From Viola odorata (Eukaryota; Streptophyta; Magnoliopsida; Malpighiales; Violaceae), in the NCBI GenBank assembly GCA_963691705.1, contig OY829539.1, positions 42,665,656-42,729,655 of the forward strand: a stretch of DNA of 64,000 nucleotides, in the 5' to 3' direction. Every line of letters starts with the position of its first letter. The stretch's first letter is position 1. Of the stretch, positions 12,631 through 23,821 are shown piece by piece. The position numbers and the translations under genes are program-made. A model generated the notes under the pieces. That model did not search any database. It saw nothing but the letters and a program-made list of their open reading frames with translations, and was not told where the DNA came from.

Positions 12631-13845
12631 TTACCTCAGTGGTTGTTGCTGCAGGAGGTGATGGTTCTTGCGGAGCTTGCTGTTGGTACTGCTGGTTACT
12701 GGGGTAGCTGGGCCGCGGTTTAAAATTTTGAAGGTTGAAAGGCGGCTGTTGCTGTCCAGGGCCAGAGCTTGAGGATTGTTCCCATAGCTAAGGTTCGGAT
12801 GACGCCACCCATTGTTGTAATTCTGGGTGTACGACTCAAATTTTCTAGGGGCACCATTATAATTTCCAACTACATTAACCTGTATTCCATCCAGAATGTA
12901 GGGGCAAGCATCAATTAGGTGGTCATTGAAATTGCAAATCTCGCATGCTTTGACTTGCACGGGCTGGCCGGTGGAAAGATTCTAAATCATCCCTGTGAGG
13001 TTGGTCAGCTGGCTTTTGAATCTAATCAACTGGCCTTCTATGGCGGCCTGGCGTACGTCTTGGATGTTGCTTTGTTCTACAGTGATAGCATTCCTGGCCA
13101 TGAGTTCCAAGATGTTCTTTGCTGCGGCAGGGGTGAGGGCAACCAAGGAACCATTGCAGGCGGCGTCAATTATAGCTTTGTCTCGCCCTAGCAGTACCTC
13201 ATAAAAGTATTGTAATAATGTGTGGTCTGCGAAATTATGAGAGGGACAGAGGGCTTGCATTTTCTTAAACCGTTCATAGTACTGTCCCACATTCTCACTG
13301 TCTTTTTGCATTATGGCTACTAATTGCTTTCTGGTCACACTAGCCATGGAGTTGGGGTAGTACTTATCAATGAAGGCTTTGAACATATCGACCCAACTGG
13401 TGATGGAACGAGGTGGTAAGTCATAAAACCAACTACGGGCTTCATCTTCCAGGGACCACATGAACGCTTTCAGCTTAGCATAGTCAATATCGACTTGGGG
13501 CAGCTTCATGGCCTCGCAGATGGAATGCAGCTACTGGAGATGTCAAATTACGCTCTCGTTCGGTAATCCGTGGAACTTGGGAAAGTGGTGCATGACAACG
13601 GACTTGATCATCCAATCATTAGCCACTTTAGGCCATACAATGGAGCTGGAGTTTTTCTCAGTGGTGGCATTTAGGCCCTCTATGGAATGATTGTTCACAG
13701 GAGGGGGTCGTGGAGGTTCTTCCACCATGATGGGGTTTTCAGCGTCTTGGTCTGGATATTCGGGGTGGTCGATATTTTCAACTTCGAGGGGGTTTTGAAT
13801 GGGATTGTTGATTGCTGCGGAAAGTCTGGCTAGCCTTCTAGCCAA
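12631..13845 (-). pseudogene. Element 2 gag
   Basis: The N-terminal part (13845-13543) has a Pro/Glu-rich stretch, then KFHGLPNESVI, followed by two stops close together (about 13543 and 13531). The core (13509-12982) has KLKAFMWSLEDEARSWFYDL and the conserved YYERFKKMQALCPSH block. A further TAG near 12982 precedes the zinc-knuckle region CEICNFNDHLIDAC (~12945). A frameshift between 12631 and 12592 separates gag from the protease frame. The order and motifs match the element 1 gag. Confidence 0.82.
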
Positions 13846-13937
13846 TCTTTCTGTTCTTTAGATTTCAGGATCGAGTGGTAAAGGATTCGGATTAGATGAC
13901 CTGGTCATACACAACAAAGAAAGGATCAGCACCGAAG

Positions 13938-13955
13938 TCCCCGACAATGGCGCCA
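13938..13955 (-). promoter_or_regulatory. Decayed tRNA-Asp primer binding site of element 2
   Basis: The minus strand reads TGGCGCCATTGTCGGGGA. It differs from the perfect element 1 site at two positions, both transitions (G to A and C to T). It sits 5 bases from the LTR end. Confidence 0.85.
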
Positions 13956-13960
13956 AAATT

Positions 13961-14525
13961 TGACGTGTTGTCGAGACACATCAAAAATAATATATATATC
14001 CTGTAACAAGAGCACAATTAAACTGTGTATAGTGGTACAGGGTCGATCCATAGAGACTAAGGTAGACACTGTCTTATGTTGTACAGCGAGGGCAAACAGA
14101 TCAGAACAGTAACAAGTAACAGGGGGGTTTTCAAGAGTTTGTTGATTAATATCAAAGAAAATAGTAACAGACAGAAATAAAATAAAATAAGAGATCGAAA
14201 GAGAGAAAAGTCCCCAGTAGGAATCTATCTCTGGTTGCTTTCAAAGTTGGCCGATCATTGGTGCAATGATCTTCTACCCCTCGCTGATAGACGCGCTATA
14301 GGGACCAGTTACGTTTAGATCCCCTGCTTCCTTTCACACGAGAAACTACTCCAAGGTACGTTTATTTAGTAGTCTTCACGCTTTGCCGTCCCCCAAGGTA
14401 CGTTTATGGAGGCAATACTCAAAGGCCTATGAAGATGAAGGAAGACGCGTCCAAGGCGAGACACTTAGTACGTTCGAGGCTCTACCCTGATTGGTCGTCT
14501 ACTTTACCCTGCAACTTCACGTTAG
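13961..14525 (-). repeat. 5' LTR fragment of element 2
   Basis: It begins at the TG/CA terminus next to the PBS. It contains two copies of a CCAAGGTACGTTTAT-type block and runs until sequence switches abruptly at about 14526 to plus-strand gag-protease codons of element 4. Its upstream (U3) part is lost. It resembles the LTR at 4254-5676 only distantly. Confidence 0.7.
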
Positions 14526-14866
14526 GAGGATGATGCACCCCCACTATTTCCACCTGCACCTTCAAGGGCGAAAAAGGAAAAAGAAGAAAAGGAATTTATG
14601 GAATTTTTAAAAAAAGTAGCAATTAATATTCCAATGCTTGAATTGATTGCTAAATTTCCTAGTTATGCTAAATTCTTTAAAAGTTTATGTTCTGACAAAA
14701 AGAAACTTGCAGGTCTTGAACAGGACAACTTAGAGAAAAATGTCTCCTCTGTGATCCAGTCTAGACTCCCAGAAAAATGCACTGACCAAGGCACGTTTGA
14801 CATCCCTTGCAAGATAGGAGACAAGAAGATCGCAAAAGCTTTGTGTGACCTAGGAGCTGGGATTAA
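14526..14866 (+). pseudogene. Element 4 protease, N-terminal half (interrupted by element 3)
   Basis: The open frame reads through a Pro-rich and Lys/Glu-rich linker (APPLFPPAPSRAKKEKEEKE) and then EFLKKVAINIPMLELI, the conserved block before Athila protease, up to KALCDLGAGIN at the insertion point. The next codons are found at 21413, beyond element 3. The catalytic Asp lies in this half. Confidence 0.88.
14862..14866 (+). repeat. Target site duplication, left copy (ATTAA)
   Basis: The five bases ATTAA lie directly before the TG of the element 3 5' LTR and recur directly after its 3' LTR at 21413-21417. Five bases is the normal Ty3/gypsy duplication length. Confidence 0.92.
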
Positions 14867-16081
14867 TGATTACATTCCATTTCATCATGTTTTTATTGTC
14901 CAGTTACTTGTTATTTGGGCAGCAGAACTACTGATTTCCCTTTAATTTCTCATGCTTTTACCAGTTCTGGCCTGGAGGCTTTTATTGGAGGATTGTGGTT
15001 GCAGAGCGTTGAAGCTGAATCCCAGATCGTCTTGGCTGGAGGTTTGGCCAAGACTCATTTGCTACAGCTTTTGTGGATCTTTGGGCCTTGGCTTTGTGGG
15101 CTTTTTGGGCAAAGAGATGTGAGCTGCCCAGCTGATTTTAAAGGATGAGGACGGCCAGCTATTAAATCCTAATTAGGATTTCCCTCTTGGCATTTATTGT
15201 ATTCCCATTTAAGTACAATTACTCTTTTAATTCTTATCTCTTTAGGAATTTGATTTGGAGGAGAATTTTGGGCTTGGCTTTAAATAGCCAACTTTGTGCC
15301 CTAATTAATACTACCTCCACTCTCTCCTCTCTTTCTTCTCCGCCTCTTTTTCTTTTCCCACCATTGAAAACAATTACTTTGCTCCGTGAATTTAATTCAC
15401 GGATTTATTTTTATGCAATTAAATATTTTTATAATTTATTCATGAGTACATCTAGCTAATCACCATTCTTGGCAAGAGCTCGAGGGCTATGTTTCTTATA
15501 TTTCGTGAGATGTAATTACTCTTAATAATCTCTATTTCTGTAATTATTTATTTTCTGGTTTTTTACTTCCTTGTTAAAGTTTAGAATTGACAACTCAGAT
15601 TTTAGCTTGGGAGACCCAGTTAAATGGATAGTATAATTCAGACCCGATTGACAACCGTGAGCCTCGACTGACAACCAAGGGTAAACTTGAGTTGGGCGTT
15701 GTCTTATCCACAACAGCGCTGCAAATATAGAGATGAATACCATTGAATCAGTGATCGAATCATAAGAACATAGCCTGCTCACGCTCTCACCGGGAACCTT
15801 CTTCTTACTGTTTTCAATCTTGACCCCCTGTCTTGGCCAAACCTTTGACCAAGACTGTTTTGAACTATTTAATTACTTTTGCTTTTGTTTTAATTTTCAG
15901 AATCAACCAACCAAACTCAGTGACGAGGAAGTCAACCAAGAACTACAAATCCCCTGAAGTTTCTGTAGACGATCCTCTTACCACCATCTACAAGTTCCTT
16001 GTGGACAAGTGATAAATTGTATTTCTACCCCTTTTTCATATCTATTATACACTTATATTTGACGTGCTCGACACGCGATCA
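14867..16081 (+). repeat. 5' LTR of element 3
   Basis: It starts TGATTACATT and ends ACACGCGATCA, giving TGAT/ATCA termini. A TATA-like TTTAAATAG lies at 15279-15287. It matches the LTR at 20196-21412 nearly throughout, with scattered substitutions and one small difference near 14965 against 20300. Confidence 0.93.
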
Positions 16082-16086
16082 AATTT

Positions 16087-16104
16087 TGGCGCCGTTGCCG
16101 GGGA
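16087..16104 (+). promoter_or_regulatory. Primer binding site (tRNA-Asp) of element 3
   Basis: TGGCGCCGTTGCCGGGGA begins five bases after the LTR and is a perfect complement of the tRNA-Asp 3' end. The same site is seen, reversed, in element 1. Confidence 0.93.
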
Positions 16105-16219
16105 CTTCTAATAGTTTTGTAGTTTTTGATTTCATTTTTGTGTTTTTATTTTTTAGTTTTGCAGTCTTGACCACGAGCTTGGCCAAGCCGCAAGCCAAGC
16201 TGAACCACAGGATCCAAAC

Positions 16220-18818
16220 ATGGCAGAAAATCAACAAGAGCCAACCATGAGGGAATTAAATAGGACAGCAGAACAGGAAACCTTTTCCTGTATCAACTTA
16301 CCAGTTGTAGCGAATAATTGGTATATAAAGACTAATATGGTGGCCAATCTCCCTAAGTTCTATGGCCATTCGAATGAAAATCCGTTCAAGCATCTAAGGA
16401 ATTTACACGTTCAATGTGATATCATGAAACCTACTGCAGTGAACATATAAAGAGCAAAATTGAAGGCCTTCCCATGTTCTCTTGAAGGGGCAACCCAAAA
16501 TTGGTTTTACAGCTTGCCGCATAACACCGTCAACACGTGGGCTGAGATGTCTAACATGTTCCTCAACAAATTTTGGAATGCGACAAAGGCAGGGACAACC
16601 AGGAAGAATATGGCTGCTATCCAGCAAAGAAGCAATGAGAGTTTCAGTGAATATCACCAAAGGTTTCGTGAGTTGCAAGAGGTTTTTCCCACCCACGGAG
16701 TTGCAGATCAAACGATGATCCAGTATTTTTATGATGGGATGCTTCCGAGTAGCAAAGAAAAAAGTGGATGCAGCAGCTGGTGGAGCGTTGCAAGACCTGA
16801 CTATTACAAGGGCCAAGCTACTACTCCAGACTACAGTAGACAATTGCTAGAACAATCTTGTTTCAGAAAAAAATTCTATTCCTTCCACTCTTAATGCTAT
16901 TAATGTTGAACAGAGGTTGAATGAATTAACTGACATGGTTAAAAATATTTCTGTTAACATTATAGGTACAAAGCCAATAGGAGTTCCAAAACAGGTAGCC
17001 ATGGTTTGTGGAATATGTCAACAGCAGGATCACCCAACCCACAATTGCTACATGGTACAACATCCAGGTGATCCAGTCTGGGTCAATGCAGCATACAGAT
17101 ACAACCAGGGGCAATAATTCCCCATTAATTTCCAACATTCTATGCCACACCCTCCACAACAGAATCTTGACCTACGTCTTGGCCAAGCTCCTAGTCAAGC
17201 TCCTGTGCAGCAGTTACCGCCTGCCCCTCAACCTCTGCAGATTGTTGGTCCATCTATGGAAGAGACTCTCCAAAAGTTCATGATGGCAACTAAGTCCAGC
17301 CTAGTAGAGATGCAGAAACAGATCGCTCAATTGTCACAGAAACAGCAGCCTGACCAAGGTAGATTGTCCATGCACAATGTGAGTGCTATGCATCTCAGAA
17401 GTGGAAGTGTGATAAAGCAGCTCAACGATGAGGAAGAAGATGAGGAGGATGAAGAAATCTAGACAGATCCGATCTTGGCCAAGCCCATGGCCAAGCTCAA
17501 CATTCCAGAAAAAACAGCAAAGGAAGAACCAGTCTTGGCCAAGTCCATGGCCAAGCCAGGTAAGAAGGTCGTATCTCAAGAAGAAGAAATAGAAATTCCA
17601 CCTCCTTTCCCTCCTAGGTCTGCAAAGACTAAAAGGGAGAAAATGCAACAGGAATTTATGAACATTTTTGGAAAAATTGCTGTCAATATTCCTATGCTTG
17701 ATTTAATTGCTAAAGTTCCTAGCCATGTTAAATACCTTAAAAAATTGTGCAGCAACAGGAAGAAACTTGCAGGAGATGGGAGAATAAACATGACTCAGAA
17801 TGTATCTGCAATCCTACAGGTAAAACTTCCAGAAAAATGCGAGGATCAAGGCACTTTTACAATTCCATGCAAAATAGGTAACCAACAAGTGGAAAAAGCT
17901 TTATGCGACTTGGGAGCAGGTATCAATGTGATGTCTTTTTCTGAGTATAAAAAATTGAACATTGGTATCATGAAAAAAACTAGGGTAGTAATTCAACTTG
18001 TTGACGGATCTGTTATACTCCCTAAAGGAATTGTGAAAAATGTATTGGTACAGGTGAATGATTTTGTTTATCCTGTAGATTTTTATATTGTGGAGATGAA
18101 CACTGACCTACCTTCCAACTCCACAGATATACTCTTAGGTAGGCCATTCCTAAGAACAGCAAGAGCCAAAATTGATGTGTATCATGGGCGTATTACCTTA
18201 GAATATTGTGGTACAACAATAAAGTTTGACATGCATGATGCCAACAAAAATCCTAATATAATGCATAATGTCAACTTTGTGGACAACCTTGGATATGATA
18301 CTGATAAGGGTTATGAATCAAATGCAACTAACCCTCTTGATGGTGTTCTTAGCAGAAGGGATTCAGATGAAAAATTGAAGGGAGAAGAATTTGTGGCTAA
18401 CTATGGTTTGCAAGACATTGTTTCTGATCTTGAATTTTTTGAACCAAATTCTGATAATAATAACAACCATGAATTACCAAAAGTTTATCCTAACCTTCCA
18501 CCTTCAAGTGTGCAGGAACCAGAAATTGAGCTTAAAAGCAGTCTTGGCCTCGAGCTTGGCCAAGCCGTAGGCCAAGATTCATCTCTACCAGCTAGCCCGC
18601 CCAAGGCCATGGACTGGTGGACTGACCGTCTTCTCAAGATGTTCCCTACTGCCCATAGTAGCCAAAACCCACCTTTTTTGATGCAGGGACAACATAATTA
18701 TGAGCTGAAACATCCTCCCGATCCATTCAAGTTCATAACTTTAGGGGCTGTCCAAGGAATGCCACCCAAGAGTCCTGTCAAGGTTAGAGCATGGAGTGAA
18801 TTTGGGAAAGTTTCTTGA
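16220..18818 (+). pseudogene. Element 3 gag-protease
   Basis: The ATG at 16220 starts a gag frame that meets a TAA at 16448-16450 and continues as the core block KLKAFPCSLEGATQNWFYSL to about 16760. There a frameshift moves the frame; it picks up again at about 16760-16917 with the zinc knuckle CGICQQQDHPTHNC (~17010). Stops follow at 17115 (TAA) and 17460 (TAG). From 17463 the frame is open for about 450 codons: Lys/Glu linker, EFMNIFGKIAVNIPMLDLIA, protease KALCDLGAGINVMS (~17900), LLGRPFLRTARAKID (~18135), and a tail ending at 18818. No RT follows. The linker encodes repeated LAKPMAK / LAKSMAK phrases that come from the CTTGGCCAAG DNA motif. Confidence 0.87.
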
Positions 18819-20181
18819 TAAGAAATCCATGGCAATGTCGAGTCGAAGACAATAAATAAGGGCTCTTCATGGGAGGCAACCCATGTTTTTATTTCATTTA
18901 TTCCCATTTTTATTTTTATTTTACGTGAATAAGTTCAGAGGTATTTTGTTGATCCACTTATCATTCTTTATGCTTATTTCTAGGGCTGCTACAGCGCTAG
19001 GAAGGCATTCAAATCAGAGGAAAAATTCAGCTTCGGCGGTTGTCTTGGCCAAGCCCTTGGCCAAGACATTTTTCCAGAACCAGCCAAGCAGCCCCTCCAG
19101 TTACGGATCTAGGCCAAACATCAGGCCAAGATCCTAACATTCCAACACCATGATCAACCCCCAGGTCGTTTCTTTTCTTTCCCATCTTTCTCTTCTTTCC
19201 ACACAATGAGGACATTGTGTCTTTCAAGTGTGGGGAGGGGTGTCAGTTGTGAGAGTCTGTTTTGTGTTTTTGTTGTGAATATTGTTTGATTTTTGATCTT
19301 TTTGAGTCAGTTTTTTGCGTTTTATTTTTTCTTTTGAGTCAGCTGTTTGCATGATTTTTTATTCTTCTTTTTTATGTATGTTTGAGTCTGTCTTGTTGAG
19401 TGCACACCAGGAAACCCATATTTCAACATAGGTTGTTTAGTGTACCACTGAAATTGCATGTAGACACTTGTTTAGGCGAAATAATGCTTTAGTAACAGGG
19501 AAGTGAATGAGTGTAACTTGATCAATGCCTAAGGGGTATATTATCTAATGTCACCCAAACAAACACTATCCACATGGTCTAAAAGATGTCTAGCTAAAAC
19601 CTTAGCCAACATTAGGGTGACAAGGCTTGTTGCGTATGATTTGAGTGTGCTTTGTTCTATCTGTTTGAGTGTGAGACATAAAAAGGTGCTGGAATGTCAT
19701 AGGGCAGACATAGCAAAGGTGGAAGTTCTGGGTGCCCAAAAAGAACAAGCTCTGTCTATGTGCGATGCCTGTAAAAATACAAAGGGCATGAAAAAAAAAT
19801 GATGAGATATGTCTGTAAAAATACAAGGATAGAAAAAAGAAACATCTGTCAAAGTGATTTAAATGGCACTAGTCTTTAGGCACGTTTGGATAGAACAACA
19901 CATCGGTGGGACTCAAATCAGTGGCGAGTCTTGTTCCCTATACATTATCCAATGTTATCTTGCAGGATGTCTTGATACCATATGGATGGGGTATGTTTAG
20001 GGTATTGATTTGTCCTTGTTAGTCTAGCATTGGGTCGGTTAGACAAGTGTCTTGGTGATTTCAGTTGTAGGCTGAACAACCGAAAGAGGAAATATAGGAG
20101 TCCTGGTGTCTATTGTGTTTTTGTTGTTTTTGTTTTGTTAGTGAGTCTTTGAGTCTGTATTCTTGGGGGCAAGCATAGTTT
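18819..20181 (+). other. Long 3' untranslated region of element 3
   Basis: There is no credible gene here. At 19208-19245 a GAGGACATTGTG motif is followed by a first G-rich tract (AAGTGTGGGGAGGGGTGTCA) that looks like an Athila PPT but is not followed by the LTR. The true PPT lies 950 bases further on. Several CTTGGCCAAG dyads lie at 19042-19132. Element 4 shows the same two-tract arrangement. Confidence 0.6.
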
Positions 20182-20195
20182 AAGTGTGGGGAATT
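20182..20195 (+). other. Polypurine tract of element 3
   Basis: AAGTGTGGGGAA followed by TT lies immediately before the TG of the 3' LTR, the expected position for the plus-strand primer. Confidence 0.85.
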
Positions 20196-21412
20196 TGATT
20201 ACATTCCATTTCATCATGTTTTTATTGTCCATTTACTTGTTATTTGGGTAGTAGAACTACTGATTTCCCTTTAATTTCTCATGCTTTTACCAATTCTGGT
20301 AAAAGCGCTGAAGCTTTTATTGGAGGATTGTGGTTACGGAGCGCTGAAGCTGAATACCAGATCGTCTTGGCCGGAGGTTTGGCCAAGACTCATTTGCTAC
20401 AGCTTTTGTGGATCTTTGGGCCTTGGCTTTGTGGGCTTTTTGGGCAAAGAGATGTGAGCTGCCCAGTTGATTTTAAAGGATGAGGACGGCCAGCTATTAA
20501 ATCCTAATTAGGATTTCCCTCTTGGCATTTATTGTATTCCCATTTAAGTACAATTACTCTTTTAATTCTTATCCCTTTAGGAATTTGATTTGGAGGAGAA
20601 TTTTGGGCTTGGCTTTAAATAGCCAACTTTGTGCCCTAATTAATACTACCTCCACTCTCTCCTCTCTTTCTTCTCCGCCTCTTTTTCTTTTCCCACCATT
20701 GAAAACAATTACTTTGCTCCGTGAATTTAATTCACGAATTTATTTTTATGCAATTAAATATTTTTATAATTTATTCATGAGTACATCTAGCTAATCACCA
20801 TTCTTGGTAAGAGCTCGAGGGCTATGTTTCTTATATTTCGTGAGATCTAATTACTCTTAATAATCTCTATTTCTGTAATTATTTATTTTCTGGTTTTTTA
20901 CTTCCTTGTTAAAGTTTAGAATTGACAACTCAGATTTTAGCTTGGGAAACCCAGTTAAATGGATAATATAATTCAGACCCGATTGACAACCGTGTCGACT
21001 GACAACCCAGGGTAAACTTGAGTTGGGCGTTGTCTTATCCACAACAGTGCTGCAAATATAGAGATGAATACCATTGAATCAGTGATCGAATCATAAGAAC
21101 ATAGCCGGCTCACGCTCTTACCGGGAACCTTCTTCTTACTGTTTTCAATCTTGACCCCCTGTCTTGGCCAAACCTTTGACCAAGACTGTTTTGAACTATT
21201 TAATTGCTTTTGCTTTTGTTTTAATTTTCAGAATCAACCAACCAAACTCAGTGACGAGGAAGTCAACAAGGAACTACAAATCCCCCGAAGTCTCTGTGGA
21301 CGATCCTCTTACCACCATCTACAAGTTCCTTGTGGACAAGTGATAAGTTGTATTTCTACCCCTTTTTCATATCTATTATACACTTATATTTGACGTGCTC
21401 GACACGCGATCA
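20196..21412 (+). repeat. 3' LTR of element 3
   Basis: It starts TGATTACATT and ends GCGATCA, with TTTAAATAG at 20614-20622. It is the direct repeat partner of 14867-16081. The substitutions between the two copies show the insertion is not very recent. Confidence 0.93.
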
Positions 21413-21417
21413 ATTAA
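21413..21417 (+). repeat. Target site duplication, right copy (ATTAA)
   Basis: ATTAA directly after the 3' LTR repeats the bases at 14862-14866. The element 4 protease frame resumes here. Confidence 0.92.
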
Positions 21418-22093
21418 CATGCTTTCATTTGCTGAGTATGAAAAGCTTAACATCGGAACTATGAAGGATACCAGAGTAGTAATCCAGCTCACAGAAAGAT
21501 CCATCATTTACCCAAAGGGAGTTGTCAAGGACGTTCTAGTCCAAGTCAATGATTTCATATATCTTGTTGATTTTTATGTTGTTGATATGAATATGGATTT
21601 TTCCACTAACAACACTGATGTCCTCTCAGGCAGACCTTTCCTAAGGATTGCGAGAGCATTGATTGATGTTTTTCATGGATGCTTAACCCTTGAATACTGT
21701 GGATAGACCATTAAGTTCAATATGTATGATGCAGGGAAGAAGCCGAGCAAGATCAGTAGCTTGAATCTCATTAATATCTATGAATCGCTTGCCAATGAGA
21801 TTTACGATTTATGTGAAAATAACCCATTGAATTTTGATCTTAGCAGGCAGATGAAGGAAGAGAAACAAGAGCTAACAGAAGCGCTAGCCAACACAAAGGA
21901 GGTTGCAGAAGACTTTGATGTTTTAAATCCTTTAACTGAAAATGAATTAAATTCTAACCAAGCCTTATTTTTCTTGCGCAGGATACCCAAAGAAACCAGA
22001 GAGATGGATCTTGACCAAAAAAGGAAAGTCCACATCGCAAAACGCCGATGGCCAAGAACAATCCTCTTAGACACGTGCCCTCAAAGAATATAA
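21413..22093 (+). pseudogene. Element 4 protease, C-terminal half
   Basis: This continues the frame broken at 14866: INMLSFAEYEKLNIG, KDVLVQVNDFIY and SGRPFLRIARALIDVFHGCL. A TAG lies at 21704-21706; the frame then reads on through an acidic tail to 22093. The usual LLGRPF motif is LSGRPF here. Where Athila pol should begin there is instead a short basic segment (KKRKVHIAKRRWPRTIL), so pol has been removed. Confidence 0.82.
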
Positions 22094-22476
22094 AGGCTCA
22101 GAAAAATGAAGAGCAACTTCCTCATTTTCCCAAACCCTTACCTTATTCGAACACAACCGCCCATTCCCTCCTCAGACAACCGTTCTATTCCAACCTCCAA
22201 ACAACTGCCACAACTATTATGCCAAGAACAAAAGCTTTAATCACTACCAAATACCGAATAAAATACAGAATACCCACGCCAACAACAAACCAAACAAACC
22301 TCTCAGGATCTAGACCACCCAGAAATCCATCACCTAAATTCAAAGTGACCCCAAATTCAACACCACACTATCCATAGTCAACGACCAGTTCACAAAGGAG
22401 TCAAACAGAGAACTTCACGGCTGTTGTCTTTACCCCTCCCAATATTACAGTCAATTACACCCCATAGGCACCTCCC

Positions 22477-23821
22477 ATGATGGATAATTCACCAAAGAAA
22501 GCTCCGATACCAAGCTCCGACACCGACTCCGATGAGGTTCCCCTGAGCCGACTACCAAAAAGGAAACCGGAGACCCCACCGTCTGACCAACTTAAGGAAA
22601 GGCAGAGGAAAATGAAGATGGATACCCAAGCCCCAGTAGTAGTTCAAACACCACCTGTTATGACTAAGGACCTTAACACACCTGCCCCAACTAAGATAGC
22701 ACCAAGGAGAGCTCTTGCACCTGCAACCGTTCTCTCCCGTTATTATGCCAGGCCAACGATACAAACACGTGGCCCATAAAACCCACAAACCTAGAGAAGA
22801 TGCTGAACCTTCCTCCCCTATCATAGAACATCGCAAGGGCAAAGAACCCATGACCCTCACACTAGAATCAGGAGACGAGTTTGAAAGTGGATATCCCAAA
22901 AATGTCTCCAACATAAAAAAATTGGTCAAAGGTACGAAACTCACCCTTCAATCCCCAAATTCTGGTAGTTGGTTAAGCTTTGATTCCTATGATTTCCAGG
23001 AGAGATTGGAAAATTGGGTGAAAAATGGTGAGATTCTCCCCTGTGTTGTTTTTGATTATGAACTACTTCACAACCTAGGTATATCTACTAGGATTAAGAA
23101 GTTAGTTAATGATATAGGGTGGGGACCCATATTCTTTGTGATCAATGTCGTGCACACTGAGTTGTGTTTGGAATTCTACACTACACTTTGGGTAGATCTT
23201 ATTGCTTTAGATTGCAAGGGAAGAGAACACCCTGACATTTTTAAGAAAGATGTGATCAATTTTAGACTGTGTGGACACTGGAAACATTTGAGTTTGCATG
23301 AATTTGATGTCCTATTAGGTTTTGCCCTTGATGACAAGGAACTTCCCCTTTGGTACTCCTCAACACACTATGAAATTCCCAAAGATTGGGATGTCAATGA
23401 AGCTTTTAAATTCCTTACAGGAAATCAGGAAGCTCACTTTACCAAAGCTTCCAAGGCACATGAACTTCGTGATCCAGTCCTGAGGATCCTACATAGGGTC
23501 CTCGCCATCAATTTTTATGCCAAGATAAACATGTCTGGTGCCCTTTATAAAACAGAACTGTTTATTTTGTGGTGCATGTTTACTAAACAAAAAGTCAGTT
23601 TAGGTTATTGGCTAGCCAAGCAGTTTGTTACTTCAAAGAATAAAATGATTTTAGGTCACTTGATTACTATGCTTGCATGTAAATCTGGTCACCTCAATTA
23701 TGGTACTGCCAAACTCCTAGATGTTAACGCATACAAATTACTTGATATAAAAGCAGTCGACCAAATGGGATTTTTTCATTTGGAGAAAGGAATTGGTTGT
23801 TATAATATAGGATGCACGTGA
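22477..23821 (+). pseudogene. ATHILA ORF-1 (env-like) of element 4, frameshifted
   Basis: The N-terminal part from 22477 is Pro/Lys-rich (PLSRLPKRKPETPPSDQLKE) and stops at 22779. The main frame (22715-23821, about 368 codons) is offset by one base, so a frameshift separates them. Blocks NDIGWGPIFFVIN, VINFRLCGHWKHLSLHEFDV, RDPVLRILHRVLAINFYAKI and ELFILWCMFTKQKVSLGYW match the minus-strand copy at 5837-7519. It ends in NIGCT before a stop. Function is unknown for the family. The stretch 22094-22476 just upstream is Pro/Thr-rich when translated and may be the decayed N-terminus. Confidence 0.8.

Larger units (their letters stand above)
5681..14525 (-). mobile_element. Athila-type element 2, heavily decayed, with env-like gene
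   Basis: In minus-strand order: LTR fragment (14525-13961), damaged tRNA-Asp PBS, gag, protease, RT, RNase H, integrase, Pro-rich stretch, ATHILA ORF-1 and PPT. All coding domains of a complete autonomous Athila are recognisable. The right LTR is cut off where it meets element 4. The left LTR is of a different subfamily from the right one. Nearly all gag-pol sits in one frame interrupted by single stops, so decay is mainly point mutation rather than rearrangement. Confidence 0.85.
14867..21412 (+). mobile_element. Athila-like element 3, complete, gag-protease only
   Basis: This 6546-bp element is complete, with two LTRs (14867-16081 and 20196-21412), a perfect tRNA-Asp PBS, a gag-protease gene, a PPT and an ATTAA target duplication. 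It has no RT, RNase H, integrase or env-like gene, so it would depend on enzymes from an autonomous Athila relative. It is inserted in the protease codons of element 4, so it is younger than that copy. A palindromic CTTGGCCAAG-type motif recurs in its LTRs, leader, coding region and 3' region. Confidence 0.93.
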
